A stretch of 64,000 nt of DNA, from positions 496,001 to 560,000 of the forward strand of contig CAVWMN010000002.1 of the NCBI GenBank assembly GCA_963756115.1, written 5' to 3'. The DNA is from JTS-RE37 sp963756115. Lineage in GTDB: Bacteria > Bacteroidota > Bacteroidia > Flavobacteriales > Flavobacteriaceae. The notes beneath the pieces are model-generated. The model was not told the origin of the DNA and ran no database searches. It worked only from the letters and a program-made list of their open reading frames with translations. Made by a program: the position numbers and the translations under genes. Of this stretch, positions 56,911-64,000 are shown piece by piece. Each line of letters begins with the position of its first letter. Within the stretch, counting starts at the first letter, position 1.

Positions 56911-57279
56911 ATGGGAAAGCAAATATGTATACGATTGGAAGCAGATGTTAATCAGATAATGGACTGTAGGTCTTCGATTGAGGAGTTGGGCAGTTCTTTA
57001 AGTTGTGTTTCCGAAGTGCTAAACCTGGCAGGAAACAAAGTCCGGCTTCAAATTCTCTTTTTGCTTAAAAGGGAGGAAAGACTCTGTGTTTGTGATTTGA
57101 GCGATATACTGCAAAAGAGTGTATCCGCAATTTCACAACACCTAAGAAAACTAAAGGATAGAGATTTAATCTACGCCACCAAAGAGGCGCAGACTATCTT
57201 TTATGCGCTGAATAAGGATAAGATGACGACCTTAATCCCTATTCTTAAATTATTGGAAAACAAAAATATAATGGCATGA
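56911..57279 (+). CDS. ArsR/SmtB-family metal-responsive repressor
   Basis: Winged-helix regulator of 122 residues. The DNA-binding core is clear (LAGNKVRLQILFLL; SAISQHLRKL), and the metal site before the recognition helix is C59-V60-C61 in LCVCDLSDIL. N-terminal CIR and C19 could add thiol ligands. Such sensors release DNA on binding Hg, Cd, Pb, Zn or As. Start ATG 56911 is kept because the N-terminal CIRLEAD segment resembles relatives. Its stop overlaps the merTP start (ATGA), and the dyad upstream suggests autoregulation. Confidence 0.92.
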   Translation: MGKQICIRLEADVNQIMDCRSSIEELGSSLSCVSEVLNLAGNKVRLQILFLLKREERLCVCDLSDILQKSVSAISQHLRKLKDRDLIYATKEAQTIFYALNKDKMTTLIPILKLLENKNIMA

Positions 57280-57872
57280 TCGGAAATTACAAATTGATTG
57301 GCATGTCAGTTCTGACTGCTCTGGCAGCATCCGTATGTTGCATCATACCAGTACTTGCCGTACTGGCAGGAACAACGGGTTTGGCTTCTGCTTTTTCATG
57401 GATAGAACCTTTCAGACCGTATTTACTTGGTGTTACGGCGTTAGTTTTGTCCTTTGCATGGTATCAAAAATTCAAGCCCAAAACGGAAACGGAGATTGAT
57501 TGTGAATGCGAAGATGAAAAACCTAAGTTCATCAACTCCAAGGTTTTTTTGTTTTTGATAACGCTATTTGCCAGTGTGATGTTAGCCTTTCCCAATTACT
57601 CTCATATTTTTTATTCCAATCCCAATACAAGCAAGGAAATGGGGTATGGGGAGCAATCAAACCTTAAAGAAATCAGGATAACCATTGATGGAATGACCTG
57701 CCCTGGTTGCGAAGCACACATCGAAAACGAAGTAAACAAGCTCGACGGCATACGCAACGTCAATGCAGATTACAAAGCGGCAAATGCTTTTGTAGAATAC
57801 GATGAAACCAATGTCGACCTTCAAAAAATAGAAACTGCTATACTTAGCACGGGATATAAAATAGTGAAGTAA
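57276..57872 (+). CDS. Mercury transport fusion protein MerTP
   Basis: Fusion of the inner-membrane mercury importer MerT and the periplasmic-type MerP domain, 198 residues. MerT part: three hydrophobic helices with the transmembrane pair C21-C22 and the cytoplasmic pair C76/C78 (DCECED). MerP part: an HMA ferredoxin-like domain with GMTCPGC (C142, C145). In mer operons it brings Hg(II) in for reduction by MerA, but no merA gene lies here. Coupled to arsR (ATGA) and to the next gene (TAATG). Confidence 0.9.
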   Translation: MIGNYKLIGMSVLTALAASVCCIIPVLAVLAGTTGLASAFSWIEPFRPYLLGVTALVLSFAWYQKFKPKTETEIDCECEDEKPKFINSKVFLFLITLFASVMLAFPNYSHIFYSNPNTSKEMGYGEQSNLKEIRITIDGMTCPGCEAHIENEVNKLDGIRNVNADYKAANAFVEYDETNVDLQKIETAILSTGYKIVK

Positions 57873-58081
57873 TGGAGATACAGTTAGAATCCATGATTAC
57901 CTGCCCTGAATGTGGACATACAACAAAAGAGGAAATGCCCACCACTACGTGCCAGTTCTTCTTTAAATGTGATAACTGTAAGACATTGCTCAAACCGAAA
58001 GAAGGCGACTGCTGCGTATATTGCTCCTACGGTAGTACAAATTGTCCTCCTATTCAGGAAGGATCGAATTGCTGTGGATAA
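57872..58081 (+). CDS. GDCCxxC-motif cysteine-rich protein
   Basis: Small protein of 69 residues with three cysteine clusters: CPECGH, FKCDNC and the hallmark GDCCVYCSYG, ending in CCG. This family accompanies mercury and other metal resistance genes in Bacteroidetes and probably binds metal; its biochemical role is not known to me. It overlaps the merTP stop by one base, and is the last gene of the arsR-merTP unit. Confidence 0.88.
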   Translation: MEIQLESMITCPECGHTTKEEMPTTTCQFFFKCDNCKTLLKPKEGDCCVYCSYGSTNCPPIQEGSNCCG

Positions 58082-58107
58082 ATTGAGCTAGGTATATGGG
58101 CCCCGTA

Positions 58108-60072
58108 TCACTCCCACTTCATCTTCTGCAACCTGACTGCATTCAATATGGCAAGCAATGCAACACCCACATCGGCAAAGACAGCTTCCCACATGGTGGC
58201 AAGGCCACCTGCACCCAGAAGCAATACAACAACCTTCACTCCAAAAGCCAATCCAATATTTTGCCAAACAATACGGCGTGTAGAACGTCCTATTTTTATT
58301 GCCTTTGCAATTTTGGATGGTTGATCTGTTTGAATGATGACATCTGCGGTCTCAATAGCGACATCACTGCCCAGACCGCCCATTGCGATACCAACATCAC
58401 TTGCCGCTAAGACTGGCGCATCGTTAATGCCATCGCCAATAAAGGCAACTTTGTTACCGGGTTGCTTTTTTAACGTTTCCACTTCGTTCAGTTTGTCTTC
58501 CGGTAAGAGGCCGCCTTTTGCCCAATCGATTTTCAACTCCTTTGCTACCTGCCGGGTTATGGATTCTTTGTCGCCCGACAACATAATTATTTTTGAAATC
58601 CCTGAATCCCTAATTTGTTTGATGGCTTGGTGTGCATCTTCTTTCAGTTCATCGGCTATAGTCACGTAGCCCGCATAATTGCCATCGATAGAAACCATAA
58701 CGATTGATTCTACAATACCATCCGTTTCTAAAGGGACTTCTATTTTGTTCGAGGACAATAAGGCTTTGTTTCCTACGAATACGGTTTTTCCGTTGACCGT
58801 TCCTTTCAATCCCTTTCCGGCAACTTCTGAAACATTAGTCGCTTCATAATCTGTACCATCTGCCTTGTATTCCAGTATTGCCTTGGCAATGGGATGGGTG
58901 GATTGTTCTTCCATGGCCATCAAGTACTTCATGAACTCCGGTTCCTCAAATGTGATGGACTTGATTTCCTTAATCTTAAAAACTCCTTTGGTTACGGTTC
59001 CGGTTTTGTCCATTACGACCGTGTTCACGTTGGTCATTGCATCGAGAAAGGATGCACCCTTAAACAGGATCCCATTTCGGGATGCCGCACCCAAACCGCC
59101 GAAATATCCCAGAGGGATAGAGATGACCAGCGCACAAGGGCACGAAATCACGAGGAATATCAATGCTCGGTACAGCCAATCCCGAAAAACATAATCGTCC
59201 ACAAAAAAGTAAGGCAGGAACGTCAGGCCGATAGCGAGGAAGACAACGATGGGCGTATATATCCTTGCAAATTTTCTAATGAATAATTCGGTCTTGGATT
59301 TCCTGGCGGTGGCGTTCTGTACCATATTGAGAATTCGTGCGATCGAACTGTCCTTGAATTCTTTAATAGTCTTGATTTCGATTACGCCATCGAGGTTGAT
59401 GCTTCCGGCAAAAACCGTATGGCCTTTAGCAATAGTATCAGGTTTGCTTTCTCCTGTCAAGGCAGCGGTATTGAAAGAACCCTTTTCAGAAAGCAGAACA
59501 CCATCGAGCGGTACTTTCTCGCCCACACGTACCTGTATTTTCTCGCCAATCTCAACGGTCTCGGGATTGACCGAAACAAAATTGCCATCACGATATACCA
59601 ATGCCTCGTTCGGACGGACATCGAGTAACGCTTTTATGTTTCCTTTTGCCCTGTTGACCGCTGCATTTTGGAAGAGTTCGCCCACGGCATAGAAAAGCAT
59701 TACAGCAACACCTTCGGGATATTCGCCTATTGCAAATGCCCCCAAAGTAGCAATTGACATCAAGAAGAACTCGGTAAAGAAATCTCCGTTCTTGATACTG
59801 TTCCAACCTTCCCTAATCACGGGAAATCCAACCGGAATATAGGCCACCGTGTACCATACAATCCTGATCCATCCTTTGAAAAACGGAAATACATCAAAGT
59901 AATCGACGGCAATCCCTACTATCAGCATCACAAAGCTGAAAATAGCTGGCAAATAGGTTCTAAAATTTGATGCTTTTTGTGCACCGCCATGGTTGTGCCC
60001 GTCATCGTGGGTATGTTCGCCCTGCTGTTCTTTGGGGTCCAGTTCCCGCAAGTTTACTTTTTTCTTTTTCAT
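58108..60072 (-). CDS. Heavy-metal P-type ATPase, Zn/Cd/Pb-exporting type (P1B-2)
   Basis: Integral-membrane pump of 654 residues. No HMA domain; the N-terminus is His-rich instead (HTHDDGHNHGG). The phosphorylation site is D355 in DKTGTVTKG, the membrane metal site is C311-P312-C313 in ISCPCAL, and K613 in membrane helix 7 together with D634 in ADVG correspond to the pair that defines the ZntA/CadA (Zn, Cd, Pb) class. It follows the SpoIIAA-like gene without a gap and converges on the GDCCxxC gene. Confidence 0.93.
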   Translation of the reverse strand: MKKKKVNLRELDPKEQQGEHTHDDGHNHGGAQKASNFRTYLPAIFSFVMLIVGIAVDYFDVFPFFKGWIRIVWYTVAYIPVGFPVIREGWNSIKNGDFFTEFFLMSIATLGAFAIGEYPEGVAVMLFYAVGELFQNAAVNRAKGNIKALLDVRPNEALVYRDGNFVSVNPETVEIGEKIQVRVGEKVPLDGVLLSEKGSFNTAALTGESKPDTIAKGHTVFAGSINLDGVIEIKTIKEFKDSSIARILNMVQNATARKSKTELFIRKFARIYTPIVVFLAIGLTFLPYFFVDDYVFRDWLYRALIFLVISCPCALVISIPLGYFGGLGAASRNGILFKGASFLDAMTNVNTVVMDKTGTVTKGVFKIKEIKSITFEEPEFMKYLMAMEEQSTHPIAKAILEYKADGTDYEATNVSEVAGKGLKGTVNGKTVFVGNKALLSSNKIEVPLETDGIVESIVMVSIDGNYAGYVTIADELKEDAHQAIKQIRDSGISKIIMLSGDKESITRQVAKELKIDWAKGGLLPEDKLNEVETLKKQPGNKVAFIGDGINDAPVLAASDVGIAMGGLGSDVAIETADVIIQTDQPSKIAKAIKIGRSTRRIVWQNIGLAFGVKVVVLLLGAGGLATMWEAVFADVGVALLAILNAVRLQKMKWE

Positions 60073-60429
60073 CTATTGTGCAATCCAAGTTTTCGCCTGT
60101 TCTTTATTTTTTAAATCAAAGTACTTCACTTCCGAACTTGTGAAGAAATCCGTGGCCTTGGCAGCCCATTCCTGCCATTTTTTTTCGCCGACAATAGCCA
60201 TTTTTCCATAGTCCGAAATATGGGCGGAATCGACTTTCAAATCGGCCCAAAGCCCTTCCAGTGTATAACGGTGAAAATCTTCCATTTCAAAATAGCAATA
60301 TACCTTTTTACCCTTTTCAATAATATTGTGGATTAGAGGATGTATTTTTTCAACATCGGTTTTTGAAATAGTTCCGCTGATTTTTGCGGAAATCAAATTA
60401 TCTTTTTCCGATTCGATTATATGTACCAT
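60073..60429 (-). CDS. SpoIIAA-like (STAS/SEC14 fold) protein
   Basis: Cytoplasmic protein of 118 residues with the SpoIIAA-like fold of small bacterial proteins: DNLISAKISGTISKTD, YCYFEMEDF, and the C-terminal KYFDLKNKEQAKTWI. Function unknown; members often sit next to transporters or stress genes. It abuts the P-type ATPase gene (stop directly before the ATPase start) and follows the Fur-family remnant, so the three were probably one operon under the Fur-type regulator. Confidence 0.8.
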   Translation of the reverse strand: MVHIIESEKDNLISAKISGTISKTDVEKIHPLIHNIIEKGKKVYCYFEMEDFHRYTLEGLWADLKVDSAHISDYGKMAIVGEKKWQEWAAKATDFFTSSEVKYFDLKNKEQAKTWIAQ

Positions 60430-60490
60430 TTTTTTTTATTTAATTATTCAAGCATAATATACTGGAAAAATAAGTGCAGCAGAAGTGCAT

Positions 60491-60856
60491 TTACTGCCCA
60501 CTACACTTTTCGCAAATTCCTTTTATTACCAAATTGGCATCCTCGGCCACATACCTTTCCGGCAGGTTGATATGCGGTATTTTTTGTTCAGTTAAACAAA
60601 CCGTTTCATCACAGTTGCCGCAATGAAAATGCAAGTGTAAATCTTGTTCAAGTTCACAATTGCAACCAGGTTCGCACAATGCATATTTTGAAATCTAGTG
60701 CCGTCGACAATCTGGTGCACGATTCCTTTTTTCTTCAAAAGTTTTCAGGGTGCGGTATAATGTGGTCCTGTCCGCTTTCGTAAAAGCGTTCTCGATATCG
60801 ATCAATGCTACGGCGACCTTTTTTTGTGCCATGAACTTGTAGATAAGCCTATGCAT
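60491..60856 (-). pseudogene. Fur-family metal repressor, frameshifted and 5'-truncated
   Basis: Fur/Zur-type regulator in pieces. From about 60856 the first frame reads ALIDIENAFTKADRTTLYRTLKTFEEK; one extra A in an A-run breaks it, a second frame gives IVHQIVDGTRFQ, and one missing A restores the last frame (LCEPGCNCE; HCGNCDETVC; GICEKCS) to the stop at 60491. The first ~20 residues of a normal Fur are absent, replaced by repeat sequence from 60860. The C-terminal CxxC zinc sites are intact. It probably once controlled the ATPase operon. Confidence 0.85.
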
Positions 60857-60859
60857 CGC

Positions 60860-60955
60860 TGTGGGGGGCGTACCTTTTTTTGTTTCGCCTTCGCCGTCTC
60901 AAACAAGTTTGGCAGGTTACTGCATTATAGGAAATACCTGCAAACCGCACCAACT
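60860..60955. repeat. Partial copy of repeat C at the Fur-remnant junction
   Basis: Shares CTTTTTTTGTTTCGCCTTCG and TCTCAAACAAGTTTGG with the two full C units at 61738-62033, followed by a divergent CTGGGCT junction into the first B unit. It marks the exact edge where the fur gene is lost. Confidence 0.75.
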
Positions 60956-61737
60956 GGGCTAACTCGCTGCACTCGTTTTCCCGGACCGAGCGTTAAAAAA
61001 AGGTCCTGTGGACCTTTTTAGCGAGGGGCCAGATGGCGCGCTGGGGTAGCGCCACTATTCTTCTTATTTTATCTCTATATGGACCTGGATTTAGAATCCG
61101 TCAAAGCCAAAAAAGTTGGGAATTGGAATTTCCATACAGCTTCCCCTACTGGGCTAACTCGCTGCACTCGTTTTCCCGGACCGAGCGTTAAAAAAAGGTC
61201 CTGTGGACCTTTTTAGCGAGGGGCCAGATGGCGCGCTGGGGTAGCGCCACTATTCTTCTTATTTTATCTCTATATGGACCTGGATTTAGAATCCGTCAAA
61301 GCCAAAAAAGTTGGGAATTGGAATTTCCATACAGCTTCCCCTACTGGGCTAACTCGCTGCACTCGTTTTCCCGGACCGAGCGTTAAACAAAGGTCCTGTG
61401 GACCTTTTTAGCAAGGGGCCAGCATGGCGCGCTGGGGTAGCTGCCACTATTCTTCTTATTTTATCTCTATATGGACCTGGATTTAGAATCCGTCAAAGCC
61501 AAACAAGTTGGGAATTGGAATTTCCATACAGCTTCCCCTACTGGGCTAACTCGCTGCACTCGTTTTCCCGGACCGAGCGTTAAAAAAAGGTCCTGTGGAC
61601 CTTTTTAGCGAGGGGCCAGATGGCGCGCTGGGGTAGCGCCACTATCCTTCTTATTTTATCTCTATATGGACCTGGATTTAGAATCCGTCAAAGCCAAAAA
61701 AGTTGGGAATTGGAATTTCCATACAGCTTCCCCTACT
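60956..61737. repeat. Tandem array B: four near-identical ~195-base hairpin repeats
   Basis: Units start at 60956, 61151, 61346 and 61543 (periods 195, 195, 197, 195). Each holds a perfect hairpin AAAAAGGTCC-TGT-GGACCTTTTT, which is a bidirectional terminator-like structure, and a second stem TGGCGC/GCGCCA around GCTGGGGTA. Copies are almost identical; unit 3 has two single-base insertions. No protein is encoded. A decayed copy lies at 56235-56452 on the other side of the metal module. Confidence 0.93.
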
Positions 61738-62033
61738 GGGCTAACTCGCTGCACTCGTTTTCCCATCGGGAAACCGCTCCTGCAAATAGAAAACCCGCAG
61801 GCCCCTGTGGGGCTGCCCTTTTTTTGTTTCGCCTTCGCCGTCTCAAACAAGTTTGGCCGGCTCCTACATTATGGAAAATAGCTACTCACCTCTCCTACTG
61901 GGCTAACTCGCTGCACTCGTTTTCCCATCGGGAAACCGCTCCTGCAAATAGAAAACCCGCAGGCCCCTGTGGGGCTGCCCTTTTTTTGTTTCGCCTTCGC
62001 CGTCTCAAACAAGTTTGGCCGGCTCCGGGAAAC
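61738..62033. repeat. Repeat C: two ~160-base units between array B and tRNA-Val
   Basis: Units start at 61738 and 61900 and begin with the same GGGCTAACTCGCTGCACTCG as array B, then diverge to CATCGGGAAACCGCTCC and the segment CCTGCAAATAGAAAACCCGC also found in every unit of array A. Each has a hairpin GCAGgCCCC-TGT-GGGGCTGC followed by CCCTTTTTTTG, a plus-strand terminator. The second unit runs into the tRNA terminator. Confidence 0.88.
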
Positions 62034-62064
62034 AAAAAAACCCACGCGTTTCCGCGTGGGTTTT
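62034..62064 (-). terminator. Terminator after tRNA-Val(TAC)
   Basis: Perfect 8-pair stem CCCACGCG/CGCGTGGG plus A/T flanks, with seven T on the minus strand, 11 bases after the tRNA 3' end. Confidence 0.9.
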
Positions 62065-62074
62065 CTGCTTGATG

Positions 62075-62149
62075 TGGGCCCTACTGGGTTCGAACCAGTG
62101 ACCCCCTGCTTGTAAGGCAGGTGCTCTGAACCAGCTGAGCTAAGAGCCC
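62075..62149 (-). tRNA. tRNA-Val (anticodon TAC)
   Basis: Read on the minus strand: acceptor GGGCTCT pairs with AGGGCCC (one T-G), discriminator A, no encoded CCA. D arm AGCTCAGCTGGTTCAGAGC, anticodon stem CCTGC/GCAGG with loop CTTACAA (anticodon TAC, valine), T arm CTGGTTCGAACCCAG. All four arms pair; 75 bases. Confidence 0.95.
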
Positions 62150-62274
62150 CACAAAATAATCCCTTCTATGGAGGGCCTGCGCCCTCCGAAGCTACGTGAG
62201 TAGCGTAGGAGGGTGCAAATATAAGATTGTTTTTTGGTACGATAAACAAAATTATTGAAAAAATATGCCAGTAA

Positions 62275-63486
62275 CTAAACGACCTCAGCTACCGTAAATG
62301 TGCTACCGCCTACAAATATAATATCATCCGGACCCGCTGCCTGGAGGGCGGCGCTGAGCGCATCCTGAACCGACAGGTAGGCCTTTCCGTTAAGCATAAA
62401 TTCTGCCGCATGTTGTTGTAAAATCGTGGCATCAAGCCCCCGGGGAATATCGGGCCTGCAAAAATAGTAATGGGCATCAACGGGGAATAACGGTAAAATC
62501 CCGGCTAAATTTTTCTCCTTTACGAATCCCAGTACCAGGTGTAGCCGCTTATGGTCTTGCTGCAACAGCTGCTCCACAACAATAGCCAGTCCTTCTGAGT
62601 TATGCGCCGTATCGCAAATCACTTTCGGATTTTTTTGGAGTACCTGCCATCTGCCCATCAGGCCGGTATTTGCCACAACCCTGCTGAGGCCGTTCCTGAT
62701 GTGTGCTTCACTCACCTTAAATCGTTTCAGTTGTTGCAGGGTGGCAATAACCCCTTTCACATTCCGGGGCTGGTAATTGCCGGGTAATTCGGTAGTATGG
62801 TCCGACTGTATTTCTTTCGCAGCGAACACAATTGGAGCGTTTCGCTCCGAGGCGATTTGAATAAAAAGCGGAGCGATCTCCTCCTGGTATTCACTGATTA
62901 CAACCGGGACCCCCGCCTTGATGATCCCCGCCTTTTCGGCTGTGATCTTCAGCAAAGTGTCGCCCAGGATCTCGGTGTGATCCATGCCGATATTGGTTAT
63001 CAGGGATACTTCCGGGATTATGATATTCGTTGAATCCAGTCGCCCGCCCAGTCCAACCTCCACCACGGCAATATCTACTTTCTTTTTAGCAAAGTACTCA
63101 AATGCCATGCCAACGGTCATTTCAAAGAAAGATAGTCTGTGGGATTCCAGGAATGGTCTGTTTTGGTCTATAAAATCAATGACGAACTGCTGGTCAACCG
63201 TTTCTCCGTTGATCCTGATCCGCTCCCTGAAATCCTTTAAATGCGGCGATGTGTAGAGTCCGACTGTATACCCGGCTTCCTGGAGTATGGAGGCTAACAT
63301 ATGGCTGCTGGAACCTTTTCCGTTTGTGCCGGCAATATGGATACTCCTGAATTTTGTATGGGGTTCCGCGAGGTGGGCTGCAAGGGCCTGGATATTATCC
63401 AGCTTGGCGATCAGTGCGCTCTTGCCGACTTGCTGGTACATTGGAAGTTGTGCGAACATCCAAGCCAGGGTTTCCTGGTAGGTCAT
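62275..63486 (-). CDS. folC: Bifunctional folylpolyglutamate synthase/dihydrofolate synthase
   Basis: Mur-ligase-like enzyme of 403 residues that makes dihydrofolate and adds glutamates to folates. Motifs: IHIAGTNGKGSSSHML (ATP loop), LYTSPHLKDFRERIRING, EVGLGGRLDSTNII, TNIGMDHTEILGDT and ICDTAHNSEG. Length fits FolC. It starts 3 bases after the TonB-like gene ends, so it is probably co-transcribed with it. Confidence 0.96.
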   Translation of the reverse strand: MTYQETLAWMFAQLPMYQQVGKSALIAKLDNIQALAAHLAEPHTKFRSIHIAGTNGKGSSSHMLASILQEAGYTVGLYTSPHLKDFRERIRINGETVDQQFVIDFIDQNRPFLESHRLSFFEMTVGMAFEYFAKKKVDIAVVEVGLGGRLDSTNIIIPEVSLITNIGMDHTEILGDTLLKITAEKAGIIKAGVPVVISEYQEEIAPLFIQIASERNAPIVFAAKEIQSDHTTELPGNYQPRNVKGVIATLQQLKRFKVSEAHIRNGLSRVVANTGLMGRWQVLQKNPKVICDTAHNSEGLAIVVEQLLQQDHKRLHLVLGFVKEKNLAGILPLFPVDAHYYFCRPDIPRGLDATILQQHAAEFMLNGKAYLSVQDALSAALQAAGPDDIIFVGGSTFTVAEVV

Positions 63487-63489
63487 TGC

Positions 63490-64000
63490 CTATTCCCCTA
63501 GTTTAAAGTTTACTACAACAAAGCCAACCTGCTGGCTGGGTGCCTTGGAATCAAAATTCCATTTATGGAGGAATGCTGTTTTCCGGGCTGGGTCTAACAA
63601 ACACGGATGGTTATTGGTGGTACCTTTTACCCCCGGGGTGGCATTGATCACCTTCCCGTTCCGGTCAACGACGATCTTTACGACTACCCTTCCTTCCTCG
63701 TTGCAGTCCTGCTGTACCTTTCCCTGGCTGACCAGGGAACGGCCATTGAGGCCATATCCGCCGGTACCACTGCCGGTACCCGGAGTGCCATAATACGAGG
63801 TAGCATATGGGTCCCCATCCGGATCTCCCTTGTCACCGGCCCTGGCATCATCGCCTTCACTGCCGGTGGCGGTACCATCGGATTTGTTGAGGCCTCCCAT
63901 CAGTTCGTCCAGTTTCTTTTTCTTAGCTTCCTGCTCCTGTCTTGCTTTCTCCTCGGCTGCTTTCTGTTCCGCAGCTATCCGTTCCGCCTGAGCCTTTGCC
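63490..64000 (-). CDS. Energy transducer TonB-like protein, 3' part only
   Basis: The gene runs off the right edge of the window; about 170 C-terminal residues are visible. An Ala/Glu/Lys-rich coiled coil (AERIAAEQKAAEEKARQEQ) leads into a Gly/Asp-rich linker and a TonB C-terminal-like domain (CNEEGRVVVKIVVDRNGKV; WNFDSKAPSQQVGFVVVNF). Typical of TonB/TolA-type proteins linking ExbBD to outer-membrane receptors. ExbB/ExbD genes would be expected upstream, beyond the window. Confidence 0.85.
   Translation of the reverse strand, partial: AKAQAERIAAEQKAAEEKARQEQEAKKKKLDELMGGLNKSDGTATGSEGDDARAGDKGDPDGDPYATSYYGTPGTGSGTGGYGLNGRSLVSQGKVQQDCNEEGRVVVKIVVDRNGKVINATPGVKGTTNNHPCLLDPARKTAFLHKWNFDSKAPSQQVGFVVVNFKLGE

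Noticed and set aside
60956..61737. Insertion sequences in array B
   Set aside because: No open frame, no terminal inverted repeats with a transposase; these are short tandem non-coding units.

Overview
The window reads as chromosome from a member of the Flavobacteriaceae (Bacteroidetes). The strongest markers are gldJ (gliding motility lipoprotein), porV (type IX secretion), LytS/LytTR-type signalling, a two-component-regulator propeller protein, many lipoproteins with flavobacterial lipoboxes, and the near absence of Shine-Dalgarno sequences. I cannot name genus or species from sequence alone.

Layout. 0-5.7 kb, plus strand: glycine cleavage P-protein, then a FabH-like synthase, a small methyltransferase and a family 2 glycosyltransferase. 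5.7-8.9 kb: a PafA-type alkaline phosphatase facing away from an MlaE/MlaF-type lipid ABC transporter pair. 8.9-18.7 kb, minus strand: DUF389 membrane protein, mannose-1-phosphate guanylyltransferase, SprT-like metalloprotein, SDR oxidoreductase, M28 lipoprotein peptidase, pyruvate dehydrogenase E2 and E1-alpha, cytidine deaminase and porV. 19.1-23.5 kb, plus strand: gldJ, an unannotated 55-residue membrane protein, murF and a DUF421 protein. 23.6-24.7 kb: eight tandem copies of a ~122-base hairpin-bearing repeat, ending at a tRNA-Val(GAC) gene.

24.9-29.2 kb: exonuclease III, then a compact kaiC-kaiB-kaiB-histidine kinase operon. This is a clock-like phosphoprotein module outside the cyanobacteria and is the most interesting system here. 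29.3-30.9 kb: two lipoproteins. 31.2-37.3 kb: a signalling block with one propeller protein whose kinase end looks inactive, a LytTR response regulator, and two LytS-type kinases, one apparently with a broken ATP site. 37.3-38.4 kb holds gene debris.

38.4-54.3 kb is a carbohydrate locus: a fused DUF6807/dehydrogenase propeller/cytochrome c protein, ThuA-like protein, DUF6807 lipoprotein, two Gfo/Idh/MocA oxidoreductases, two GH127-like beta-L-arabinofuranosidase family proteins and a penicillin-acylase family hydrolase. No SusC/SusD pair is present. It suggests periplasmic oxidation and cleavage of plant or algal glycosides.

54.3-62.2 kb looks like a hot spot of insertion and decay: a truncated PAS histidine kinase fused to a frameshifted acyltransferase, then a metal module (ArsR regulator, MerTP, GDCCxxC protein; converging on a Zn/Cd/Pb P-type ATPase, a SpoIIAA-like protein and a broken Fur-family gene). 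The module lies between a decayed copy and an intact tandem array of a second hairpin repeat, which ends at a second tRNA-Val gene (TAC). 62.3-64 kb: folC and the 3' part of a TonB-like gene cut by the window edge.
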